NCBI GenBank assembly: GCA_947259485.1
Contig: CAMYLU010000014.1
Coordinates: forward strand, 75,825-139,824
From: an uncultured Gammaproteobacteria bacterium
Lineage (GTDB): Bacteria; Pseudomonadota; Gammaproteobacteria; GCA-001735895
Direction of reading: 5' to 3'
Length of the DNA stretch: 64,000 nucleotides
The stretch's first letter is position 1. Every line of letters begins with the position of its first letter. Both the position numbers and the translations under genes were made by a program. The notes beneath the pieces were generated by a model. It was not told the origin of the DNA. It made no database searches and saw only the letters and a program-made list of their open reading frames with translations. Below, one piece after another: positions 55,504 to 64,000 of the stretch.

Positions 55504-56450
55504 ATGATTCATCCAGTACAATATCTGCGGCACTTAACGCGTTGCGGGAACATATCAATGGCCGGCTGATAGGTCAGTCACAAGTCGTCGACCAGGTCTT
55601 GATCGCCATGCTTGCAGGCGGTCATGTCTTGATCGAAGGGGTGCCGGGGCTGGGTAAAACCCTGTTGGTACAGACGCTGGCGGCCGGAATAGGCGGCAAG
55701 TTCAAGCGTATCCAGTTCACCCCCGACCTGATGCCCGGAGATGTTACCGGGCATGTCATGTTCGATATGTCGCAGAGCAAGTTTGTACTTAAACAGGGCC
55801 CGGTATTTACCAACCTTTTACTAGCCGATGAAATCAATCGTGCCCCGGCAAAAACCCAGGCCGCCCTGCTCGAAGTTATGCAGGAATACCAGGTCACGCT
55901 GGATGGCAAGTCGATGCCAGTCAGTAAACCTTTCATGGTATTGGCAACACAGAATCCGATCGAACAGGAAGGAACTTATGCATTACCAGAGGCAGAGCTG
56001 GATCGATTTATCGTCAAGATAAACATCGATTATCCGCAGGCTGACGATGAATTGCTGATTGCGACCCGCTACGCCCTGGAATCTTTTGGCGGTGATCAGG
56101 GCGAAATACAACAATTGCTCGACGTCGAGAACGCGCAGCAACAGTGCGCCGCTATCGAGGTAGACGAAAAGGTGGCTGAATATGCAGTTCAACTGGTGCG
56201 CTCGACACGTGGCACCACCTTGTTGCGACACGGTGCCGGCCCGCGCGCCAGCATTGCCTTGTTGCGCTGTGCCAGGGCACTGGCGTTGCTCAATGGCGTT
56301 AGCTTTGTCACCCCAGATGACGTCAAGTCGATGGTATTACCGGTATTACGACACCGGGTCATTCTGGCGCCAGAGGTTGAGATCGATGGCCTGGGCGTCG
56401 ATGAAGTGCTCGGTAACCTGTTAGAGAAGGTCGACGCCCCGCGCTCATGA
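55500..56450 (+). CDS. MoxR-family AAA+ ATPase (second operon)
   Basis: This AAA+ ATPase of 316 residues has Walker A EGVPGLGKTLLVQTLAAG, Walker B LLADEINRAPAKTQAALLEV and sensor 1 VLATQNPIEQEGTYALPEAE. RHGAGPRASIALLR near sensor 2 is also present. It is clearly a paralog of the ATPase at 40597-41544 (shared DEINRAxxKTQxALLE and TQNPxxQxGT). It overlaps the genes on both sides by 4 bp. MoxR ATPases are thought to work with DUF58/vWA partners on membrane or extracytoplasmic complexes. Confidence 0.94.
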   Translation: MNDSSSTISAALNALREHINGRLIGQSQVVDQVLIAMLAGGHVLIEGVPGLGKTLLVQTLAAGIGGKFKRIQFTPDLMPGDVTGHVMFDMSQSKFVLKQGPVFTNLLLADEINRAPAKTQAALLEVMQEYQVTLDGKSMPVSKPFMVLATQNPIEQEGTYALPEAELDRFIVKINIDYPQADDELLIATRYALESFGGDQGEIQQLLDVENAQQQCAAIEVDEKVAEYAVQLVRSTRGTTLLRHGAGPRASIALLRCARALALLNGVSFVTPDDVKSMVLPVLRHRVILAPEVEIDGLGVDEVLGNLLEKVDAPRS

Positions 56451-57772
56451 AACCTTCCCGGTTACTAATTCAGCTGCTACTGGCCTGGCTATTGCTGGGC
56501 CTGCTTGCAGCGGTTGCCACGATTCTGGAGTGGCCACGATCATTCGAGATCAAGCTTGTTTTCTGGTGCTGGTTTGGCCTGGTCGCGCTATTGGCATTAC
56601 TGGATCGGTTTGCGCTGCATAGGCCTCGACTCGAAGTGACACGCACGCTGGAACCGCACCTTGCTCTCGGTATCCGCCAGCGGGTCAGAATCCGGGTCAG
56701 CAACCGGGAGCAGCGTCGCCAGGAATTCTGGTTGACCGATTTCCCGCCGTCGAAGCTGCATCTCGAGGGTTTACCGATAAGGCTCACGCTTGAGCCCGGG
56801 GAGCATGTGGATTTGCGTTATTCGATTACGCCTTTACAGCGTGGCCTGGCCGAGTTTGGACAGCCCTGTTGTCGGGTGCTATCGGACTGGAAACTTTGGG
56901 AAAAGAACTTTTACTATGGCGAGGCCCAGTCTGCAAAGATATACCCGAACTATAAACCGCTGTTTCGTTCTTCATTTATCGGTAGCGATCAACTCTATCT
57001 CGATCTCGGCTTACAGTTGCGCCAGCGTCGCGGGGAGGGGACCGATTTTCATCAATTGCGCGATTTTCGAGTAGGCGATTCCCTGCGCCAGATCGACTGG
57101 CGGGCAACGGCCCGCTTCCACAAACCGATTTCACGTGAATACCAGGAAGAACGCGATCAGCAGGTTGTTTTCCTGCTGGATTGCGGCAGGCGAATGCGCG
57201 CCAAGGATGGCGAAATCAGTCATTTCGACCATGCGCTCAACGCGCTGCTGATTTCTGCCTTTGTCGCCCTGCGCCAGGGGGATAGCGTAGGGCTGCTCAG
57301 TTTTGCCGGGCAGTCACGCTGGGTTGCACCGATTAAGGGACGTTTCCAGGTCAGTCGGTTGCTGGACCAGATTTACGATCTTGACAGCTCGCCGGCCGCC
57401 AGCGATTACCTCGATGTCGCGCAGCAACTGATTACGCACCAGCCGCGCCGCTCACTGATTATCCTGATTTCATCGCTGGAACCACAGGACCGGGATGATT
57501 TGACCCAGGCCGCAAGGTTATTGTCGCAACACCACCTGGTCATGGTGGCTTCGATGCGACAGCAGGTACTGAGCGATACACTGGCAACCGAGGTCGTGTC
57601 GATTGACGATGCATTAAGATATTGCGGTGTTGCCAGTCACCTGCAGGAGCAATCGGCAATGTATGCGCAACTGCGCAGTGATAACATCATCGTTGCCGAT
57701 ACACCCCCGGCCTACATGCACTCGACCCTGATCAACGAATACATGGCCTTAAAACGGAGCGGGATTTTTTAA
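56447..57772 (+). CDS. DUF58 protein with vWA-like domain
   Basis: This 441-residue protein has two membrane helices near the start (LIQLLLAWLLLGLLAAVATI, then LVFWCWFGLVALLALLD) and a beta-rich middle. The DUF58 core is EGTDFHQLRDFRVGDSLRQI followed by DWRATARFHKPI. A vWA-like fold begins with VVFLLDCGRRMRAKDGEISH and contains GDSVGLLSFAGQ. The MIDAS motif is changed: DxSxS reads DCGRR, so metal binding may be weak. It is longer than the DUF58 of the TgpA operon (334 residues), which lacks this part. Confidence 0.9.
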   Translation: MKPSRLLIQLLLAWLLLGLLAAVATILEWPRSFEIKLVFWCWFGLVALLALLDRFALHRPRLEVTRTLEPHLALGIRQRVRIRVSNREQRRQEFWLTDFPPSKLHLEGLPIRLTLEPGEHVDLRYSITPLQRGLAEFGQPCCRVLSDWKLWEKNFYYGEAQSAKIYPNYKPLFRSSFIGSDQLYLDLGLQLRQRRGEGTDFHQLRDFRVGDSLRQIDWRATARFHKPISREYQEERDQQVVFLLDCGRRMRAKDGEISHFDHALNALLISAFVALRQGDSVGLLSFAGQSRWVAPIKGRFQVSRLLDQIYDLDSSPAASDYLDVAQQLITHQPRRSLIILISSLEPQDRDDLTQAARLLSQHHLVMVASMRQQVLSDTLATEVVSIDDALRYCGVASHLQEQSAMYAQLRSDNIIVADTPPAYMHSTLINEYMALKRSGIF

Positions 57773-57879
57773 TCCGGTTGATACAAATCAATGGAGAAAT
57801 CCGAAATTCGTCTTATGGTATAACTATAATTACACATGACATCATGCGTTTTGCAAACCTGGAAAAATAGGACCCTGTT

Positions 57880-58314
57880 ATGTTTGAATCGCTCACCCAC
57901 TGGTTTGATACTCTGAAGGAACGAAGTAAGCTTTTCGATCACTCTGAAGATGAAATACTGCATAGCGCCCTGGCCTCGGTGCTGTACCACGTTATCAGTG
58001 CAGATCAGCATGTCGATGCCAAGGAGAAGCATGAATTCGATCGCATATTGAAACAGGAATTCGATCTTGATGACGAGCAGGTGGATCATCTTTACCGGGC
58101 TGCCAAGGGGTCGACGGCCGATGTGCATGGTGATTTGCACACCCTGAACTTTTACCTGAAGCACAATCCGGCGGTGCGCATGACCTTTATGCGTAAATTA
58201 CTGCAGTTGGTCGACGTCGATGGCGCGCATCGGGAAGAACTGGATTTATTCTACGAAACCCTGCACGAAGTATTCCCCGAGGTTAAGGATCTTAACCAGG
58301 AAGATGACCTTTAA
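57880..58314 (+). CDS. TerB-like protein
   Basis: This 144-residue helical protein is of the TerB family (PF05099). LASVLYHVISADQHVDAKEK contains the acidic metal-binding Asp-x-His-x-Asp segment, and LLQLVDVDGAHREELDLF is the second acidic motif. TerB-like domains occur in tellurite-resistance and membrane-stress systems and in many proteins of unknown role. No other ter gene is present. It follows the second MoxR operon by 107 bp with a possible promoter (TATAAT at 57825-57830), so it is probably separate. Confidence 0.83.
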   Translation: MFESLTHWFDTLKERSKLFDHSEDEILHSALASVLYHVISADQHVDAKEKHEFDRILKQEFDLDDEQVDHLYRAAKGSTADVHGDLHTLNFYLKHNPAVRMTFMRKLLQLVDVDGAHREELDLFYETLHEVFPEVKDLNQEDDL

Positions 58315-58379
58315 GGATTAATAAGCACGACGATCTAATACGAAATTATTTCGTTGTATGAACGACCTCGATTAAGCGA

Positions 58380-58718
58380 TTAGAGCGTGATGACCTGGTC
58401 GGGCATATTACCGGCAAGTCCCTCGTACAGGTTAGGGAAGCAACCGATGGTGGCGCCGTCCACAAGCTTGTCGTGAATTTCCCGCTCCCAGCAACATTGA
58501 TCGCAACCCATCAGCATAATGTTTTGCTGTTTTGCGACCTTTGCCAGCCGTTCTCCAAGGGGGTCGCCCGTTACCAGGACGTAATTGTTGTCCTCGAAAA
58601 AGAACATGCCCACGACTTCCGGACCGTGTGCCTGTTCTTCAAGCTGCGGCAGGATCATTTTCCCGAGCTTGTATGAAACGGTGTGCCCCTGGCTGGAGAA
58701 GATATATGCGACTTTCAT
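58380..58718 (-). CDS. DsrE/SaoD-like protein
   Basis: This 112-residue DsrE/F-fold protein has GHTVSYKLGKMILPQLEEQA, EVVGMFFFEDNNYVLVTGDP and MLMGCDQCCWER with three close Cys. GATIGCFPNLYEGLAGNMPD, then QVITL, forms the end. It resembles the SaoD group of DsrE-related proteins, named from selenium-associated gene sets. Its Cys cluster suggests sulfur or selenium transfer, but no partner (dsrF, tusA, sel) is adjacent. The gene is convergent with the TerB gene. Between them ACGAAA-TTA-TTTCGT (58340-58354) forms a small hairpin. Confidence 0.75.
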   Translation of the reverse strand: MKVAYIFSSQGHTVSYKLGKMILPQLEEQAHGPEVVGMFFFEDNNYVLVTGDPLGERLAKVAKQQNIMLMGCDQCCWEREIHDKLVDGATIGCFPNLYEGLAGNMPDQVITL

Positions 58719-58818
58719 TGGATATCCTTAGGGTGATGTTTTTTGTTTTCAGGCACCACAGAGTGCCCGCCCCGCGTTAGCCGGGAGCGTCCGTCAGTGC
58801 ACTTGTGTGTATTTTTAC

Positions 58819-59025
58819 TTAAACAGGAACGACGTTATTTGCACAGGGTCCTTTCTGGCCCTGGCCCACTTCAAATTCAACTGCCTGGCCGTCATTCAAC
58901 GTCGCGTAGTCGTCACCACTTCTGATTTCAGAATGATGGACAAAAAGATCTTTGCCGCCGTCTTCGGGCGTAATGAAACCATAACCTTTAGTTGCGTTGA
59001 ACCATTTTACTGTACCTTTACTCAT
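58819..59025 (-). CDS. Cold-shock domain protein (CspA family)
   Basis: This 68-residue nucleic-acid chaperone has the RNP motifs [11 protein letters not shown] and DLFVHHSEI and the start [14 protein letters not shown]. It destabilises RNA secondary structure at low temperature or as a housekeeping factor. The 427-bp upstream gap allows a long leader of the kind that controls cspA translation. Confidence 0.95.
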   Translation of the reverse strand: MSKGTVKWFNATKGYGFITPEDGGKDLFVHHSEIRSGDDYATLNDGQAVEFEVGQGQKGPCANNVVPV

Positions 59026-59452
59026 GTCAATACTCTCGTTAATAATGGTGAATCATTTAGATAAGCCCCTATTCGAATTCACCGTTTCGAAACAGGATTG
59101 TTACTTCCTCTACCTGGACGCGCTGCGATCCACCTTGTAACGGACGGTTTGAGTCGGGTTCGTTACGAGCCATTTTCAGGCAGTATTTACGGGAATTTAC
59201 ACTCATTATCCTAGGGGCTGGTTCGGTCGATCAGACTCCACAGCTCTATTAACAAGTACTTAGATTCCAGATAACCAGGCTATTTATTATAAGCGTACGA
59301 CCAATAGTGCCTTATCAAGCGAAGCAAAGAAACCAATGTTTTGCATACACAGGGGAGAAAATCGCGCTGAGCAGTCGTTTTCGGCCACGAAAATAGAAAC
59401 TTAGCCTTCGAATCCGTGAAAACCGGGAGCTTTTAGGAACATCCTCATACCG
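59026..59452 (-). other. Upstream region of the cold-shock gene
   Basis: There is no gene in these 427 bp. On the minus strand a TATAAT occurs at 59291-59286, with TTGATA (59318-59313) 21 bp upstream, a longer than normal spacing. A transcript from there would carry a leader of about 250 nt. No clear cold-box was identified. Confidence 0.35.
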
Positions 59453-60385
59453 CTACTCCCATTCCATTTCGGTAAACACCTGCTGTGCATTTCTACCTGC
59501 AATTTGGTGAAAATTCTGCAGGTGGCTGAATCTTGCCTGGTCTACGTCGCCAATTGCCGAAATGTCGCCACCACTGTCGATGAAATCTGCAATCGATTTG
59601 CGCAGGAAAACCAGGTAATCGTAGGTATCCTTTCTGGCCCGCGATAAGTCGGTTAGATGCCCGTGCCCTGGTACCAGGTATCGTGGCTTAAACGCCGCCA
59701 TGGTTTGAAAAACCTCGAGCCAGCTTTTGCTGTTGGATTGTGATCCGACGCCCAGCATCCTCTCGACGTAAACGATATCACCGGTGAACATAACCTGCTT
59801 TTGAGGAAGCCAGACATAACTATCACCGGGAGTGTGCGCCTGGCCTGAATGGTGTAGTTCGAAAATAATACCACCCAGTTCAAACTCGAAAAAATAGGCA
59901 AATGTCATATCGGCATAAACCGGATCGGTTGCTTTAACCGCCGTTTCTCCAACCAGGTTGCCAAGCAGTATGAGTTGATCCCGGGTACGGGCTTTCTGGT
60001 CGTTCAGCGCGGCTTCGCTGGCAATAATTTGAGCACCCCGATCCTTGAAATAGCCGTTACCTAGCCAGCGATGATCTTGCCCACCGGTATTGATAACCCG
60101 GACAACGGGCTTGTCGGTAACGCTTTTAATCAGCAGGTCGATTTCTCCGGCACCGGGATGGGTACCGCCCGAGTCAATGAGTACGGCACCTTCTCCGGTT
60201 ACAACCAATCCAAATGTTGCATTGTTCCCCAGGTTGTCTTTGCTGCGGTTGCCGAGCTCGCCAACTATTGCATAGATATCTTCAGTTACCTGCTGCAGGG
60301 CCAGTTTCTGTTCCGCCTGTGACTGCGCAGGGGCCAATACCAGCATCGCTGCCAGAAGAAGTGCTGACGTTTTAAAAATACTCAT
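59453..60385 (-). CDS. Secreted metallo-beta-lactamase-fold protein, altered zinc motif
   Basis: This 310-residue protein has a signal peptide (TSALLLAAMLVLAPAQSQA). The fold landmarks are present: VLIDSGGTHPGA (about 68-79), HTPGDSYVWLP (about 180-190), MFTGDIVYVE and LVPGHGHLTDLSRA. The first zinc motif is not HxHxDH but NTGGQDHRWLGN (99-110), so both first-site His are replaced and only Asp-His is kept. The enzyme may hold one metal or act on unusual chemistry. It lies 8 bp after the Rieske oxygenase stop, so the two form an operon. A longer frame to 60430 overlaps that gene. Confidence 0.8.
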   Translation of the reverse strand: MSIFKTSALLLAAMLVLAPAQSQAEQKLALQQVTEDIYAIVGELGNRSKDNLGNNATFGLVVTGEGAVLIDSGGTHPGAGEIDLLIKSVTDKPVVRVINTGGQDHRWLGNGYFKDRGAQIIASEAALNDQKARTRDQLILLGNLVGETAVKATDPVYADMTFAYFFEFELGGIIFELHHSGQAHTPGDSYVWLPQKQVMFTGDIVYVERMLGVGSQSNSKSWLEVFQTMAAFKPRYLVPGHGHLTDLSRARKDTYDYLVFLRKSIADFIDSGGDISAIGDVDQARFSHLQNFHQIAGRNAQQVFTEMEWE

Positions 60386-60393
60386 ACCAATCG

Positions 60394-61557
60394 CTAGTGA
60401 TTCCCCTGGGTTAATTGTTTCGCCACCCATTTGGCAAAGTGGTGCGATGGCTTGTCCATGATCGGCGTGAATACACCACCGCTGAAGGCGCTTGACCTGC
60501 GGCCGCGCTGCATGCCTTCGACGACTCCGATATCCTCGTTGAATACCCTGGCCCAGACTTCCAGCCGGTGCGCACGTGCCGTGTCGAAGTCGGGGTCGTC
60601 GGCGGCGTCGCCCAGGTAGTAAATCTGTAAATGGTCAAGCGAGCGTTCGGCTGAAACCGGCTGCACGAAGCGCGTCCAGTAGTGATCGGCCTGCAATCCG
60701 AGGAACACGTTGGGGTACAGGGTAGGGTATTCGGCAACCATATCCGACCAGCCATCAAACACCGGGAATGCATCGAGATTTGTTTTCTCGTGATCGTACT
60801 TCAGCGTCCCCTGGCCGGCAAAGAGATCGTCACCATAGAAGTGATAGTGATCTTCAAGCTTCGACACCGCGTTCAAATCAGGATGTATGGTCGGCAGGTG
60901 GTAACTCTCGAGATTATTTTCCACGCATAGTTTCCAGTTGCCGGCAAAATCGATGGTGTAACTGCCGTGACTGGCAGCCGGCCTGAGCGCGGAAAACTTT
61001 TCCCGCGCTACCAGCTTGTCGATACGTTGTTGCAACGGGGCAATAAAGGACTCGAAATCCGGTGCATCCTCCGACAGGTTGACAAACACCAGGTCCATCC
61101 AGACGGCAGAGCGCGCTGCGCGTAATCCATGTTCATTCTTATCGAGGCAGTCTATGCTGTGCACGCCACTGCCACCGACATTCGGGGTGGCCAGTAAGCG
61201 GCCGTCGAGATCGTAAGCCCAGCCGTGGTAGGGACATTGAATCGTATTTTTCACCTGGCAGGCTTGCCAAACCAGCTCATTACCGCGATGGCTACAGACG
61301 TTGTGAAAGACCCGGACATCGCCCTGCTTATTGCGCAGCATGACCAGTGGCTGACCCAGAAAACCAACGGGTTGCAAATCACCGGGCCCGGGAACACTGC
61401 AGCCGTTTCCGATGCAGGTCCAGGTTTTAGCGAATAACTGTTGCTGTTCCATGCGAAAGAATTCTTCGCTGGTGTATGCCTGGTTGGGCAATCCGGTGGC
61501 GCAACCGTTCTCGTTATTGATTGCATCGAGCGTTGCTTGGCTGAGCTTTGTATTCAT
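60394..61557 (-). CDS. Rieske-type ring-hydroxylating oxygenase, alpha subunit
   Basis: This Rieske non-heme iron oxygenase has 387 residues. The 2Fe-2S ligands are Cys88/His90 (NVCSHRGNE) and Cys108/His111 (CPYHGWAYD). Iron ligands His220 and His225 lie in ENNLESYHLPTIHPDL. The position that bridges the two centres between subunits is Glu217 rather than the Asp of most ring-hydroxylating enzymes. Glu is also found in carnitine oxygenase CntA. A quaternary-amine or related substrate is therefore as likely as an aromatic one. No reductase gene is adjacent. Confidence 0.88.
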   Translation of the reverse strand: MNTKLSQATLDAINNENGCATGLPNQAYTSEEFFRMEQQQLFAKTWTCIGNGCSVPGPGDLQPVGFLGQPLVMLRNKQGDVRVFHNVCSHRGNELVWQACQVKNTIQCPYHGWAYDLDGRLLATPNVGGSGVHSIDCLDKNEHGLRAARSAVWMDLVFVNLSEDAPDFESFIAPLQQRIDKLVAREKFSALRPAASHGSYTIDFAGNWKLCVENNLESYHLPTIHPDLNAVSKLEDHYHFYGDDLFAGQGTLKYDHEKTNLDAFPVFDGWSDMVAEYPTLYPNVFLGLQADHYWTRFVQPVSAERSLDHLQIYYLGDAADDPDFDTARAHRLEVWARVFNEDIGVVEGMQRGRRSSAFSGGVFTPIMDKPSHHFAKWVAKQLTQGNH

Positions 61558-61702
61558 GGCTCGGCAGACAATAGCAAATGCAAATTCGGTTTGTCGATAG
61601 AAGAGCTGTAAAAAGCATCGCTATTCTGACAAGTCGTTGTTACAGGAGTTTGTAATCGAATATTGAATTCAGGCCATCCCGGCCTGGTCAAGCGCTAGTG
61701 GT

Positions 61703-61739
61703 AATAGTACTTATTGTACGTTTACTATTTTTGATAGTT
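61703..61739. promoter_or_regulatory. Overlapping inverted repeats between hpsN and the Rieske gene
   Basis: AATAGTA (61703-61709) and TACTATT (61723-61729) form a 7-bp inverted repeat with a 13-bp centre. ACTAT-TTTTG-ATAGT (61725-61739) overlaps it. A separate CAGGCC-ATCCC-GGCCTG hairpin lies at 61670-61686. These sit 110-180 bp upstream of the Rieske start. Confidence 0.4.
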
Positions 61740-61772
61740 TAATTCGATGCGGTTGGTAATCAGGGGCATCGA

Positions 61773-63107
<1,335 letters not shown>

Positions 63108-63113
63108 TCAGCA

Positions 63114-64000
63114 TTATGCGCTTTCATACAGGCGAGTGAGTACGAATTCCCGGTGGCCCAGGGCCTCGGCCGCTGTGAGGCGCCCGTTGGCGGTGCGAAA
63201 CATCGATTCAAGCAGCTTGTCGCCAGCCTCGCTCGGGGTCATTTCCTTACGCAGTAATCCAGATACGTCAACATCGACATGTTCACTCATGGTGCGAACC
63301 GTGCGTGGATTGGCACATAACTTAATAACCGGGAGGATCGGATTGCCGATGATATTGCCCTGTCCGGTGGGGAAAAAATGAACGACGTAACCTGCTGCTG
63401 CAGCCAGGGTCACCATTTCAGCCGCGGCCGAAGACGAGTCCATAAACCATAACCCGGGACCTGTCGGTGCTTCTGCTTTATCCAGCACGCCGTCGACCAT
63501 GCACTCTCTGCCAATCTTTTGTATGTTACCGAGCGCTTTTTCCTCGATGGTCGTCAGGCCACCTTCGATGTTGCCCTTGGTAGGCTGGGAATCAGACAGG
63601 TCAGAGGTTTTAAAACGTTCAATCAAATCCTGGTAACGATTGAACATGAACATGAAACGCTCGCGAACTTCGTCGTTGCGGCAACGCTCGGCCACGAGAT
63701 GCTCACCACCCGTGATTTCGGAAGTCTCACCAAACAGCAGGGTTGCACCATGCGGGTACAATTTATCGAACGCATTGCCGACTGTAGGATTCGATCCACA
63801 GCCCGAGGTGGTATCGGATTCGCCACATTTGGTGGAAACCCAGAGCTCGCCCATCGGAGCCTCTTCGCGCGTTAATTCAGAAGCCCACTGTGCGTATTCC
63901 TTTGCTACCTTGGACGCTTCCATAATGGTTTCATGGTCGCCGTGCTGCTCGATGCCAAAACCGGTTACCGGTTTACCGGTCGCCGCGATGCCATCGACAA
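63114..64000 (-). CDS. suyB: (2R)-sulfolactate sulfo-lyase large subunit SuyB (partial, start beyond window)
   Basis: An open frame runs from the stop at 63114 to the window edge (at least 295 codons). The UxaA-type (altronate dehydratase) domain shows [20 protein letters not shown] with Cys residues likely for a metal or cluster. [54 protein letters not shown] and a tail [17 protein letters not shown] follow. This matches SuyB, which cleaves sulfolactate to pyruvate and sulfite. The visible ATG at 63923 is internal, since [17 protein letters not shown] precedes it in frame. suyA would lie outside the window. Confidence 0.87.
   Translation of the reverse strand, partial: VDGIAATGKPVTGFGIEQHGDHETIMEASKVAKEYAQWASELTREEAPMGELWVSTKCGESDTTSGCGSNPTVGNAFDKLYPHGATLLFGETSEITGGEHLVAERCRNDEVRERFMFMFNRYQDLIERFKTSDLSDSQPTKGNIEGGLTTIEEKALGNIQKIGRECMVDGVLDKAEAPTGPGLWFMDSSSAAAEMVTLAAAAGYVVHFFPTGQGNIIGNPILPVIKLCANPRTVRTMSEHVDVDVSGLLRKEMTPSEAGDKLLESMFRTANGRLTAAEALGHREFVLTRLYESA

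Overview
The window is chromosomal DNA of a free-living, aerobic gammaproteobacterium, most likely marine. No single sequence names the organism. Gammaproteobacterial gene orders are the main evidence: pilF-rodZ-hisS-yfgM-bamB-der, smc-zipA-ligA, slyX-rsmJ, yciI-yciB and trpS-scpA-scpB-rluB. The capacity for organosulfonate and quaternary-amine type substrates fits a marine lifestyle. I see no prophage, no recognisable insertion sequence and no CRISPR array. One tRNA gene (Asn) is present.

Layout. 1-5534: cell shape, translation and outer-membrane assembly (rodZ, hisS, yfgM, bamB, der; ispG is missing from its usual place between rodZ and hisS). 5603-9213: an orphan ParA-like ATPase, a YfaZ-like outer-membrane protein, an M23 endopeptidase, a CysZ-like protein and queF. 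9384-19352: smc-zipA-ligA, a small membrane protein, msrB, cyaY, a Rieske-like protein that has lost its cluster ligands, yajQ, then rsmJ/slyX and a divergent rsd/algQ-type gene. 19360-30516: yciI-yciB, yciO, trpS-scpAB, a WD40 lipoprotein inserted before rluB, dciA, a porin and a TPR-sulfotransferase. 30843-34104: accessory genes (lipoproteins, a 2OG-Fe(II) oxygenase, a second M23 protein) and tRNA-Asn. 34188-37427: an aminotransferase and uvrB. 37615-41544: a MoxR-DUF58-TgpA transglutaminase operon. 41652-43318: a UmuD-like/Y-family polymerase pair behind a GTTC-N7-GTTC box. 43491-49393: a response regulator, a thiolase with a coupled 33-aa membrane peptide, a divergent CaiD-like hydratase and ADP-forming acyl-CoA synthetase, and two gene remnants (gamma-butyrobetaine hydroxylase N-terminus and MttB C-terminus) joined by an apparent deletion. 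50394-57772: a second, larger MoxR-DUF58 operon. 57880-59025: TerB-like, DsrE/SaoD-like and cold-shock proteins. 59453-64000: a Rieske oxygenase with an atypical metallo-beta-lactamase-fold protein, then hpsN and suyB.

The genes suggest two catabolic themes. hpsN and suyB belong to breakdown of 2,3-dihydroxypropane-1-sulfonate: oxidation to sulfolactate, then cleavage to pyruvate and sulfite. The CaiD-like hydratase, acyl-CoA synthetase, thiolase, the gbbH/mttB remnants and a Rieske oxygenase with Glu at the bridging position point to present or past use of carnitine or betaine-like compounds.

The least understood block is the six-gene operon RDD-SpoIIM-DUF4129-DUF4350-MoxR-DUF58 with a leading membrane gene. 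It is tightly coupled (4-14 bp overlaps) and sits 9 kb from a separate MoxR-DUF58-transglutaminase operon. A family of GTCAT-type composite palindromes fills several intergenic gaps (19.4, 20.7, 25.6, 37.5 and 50.1 kb).
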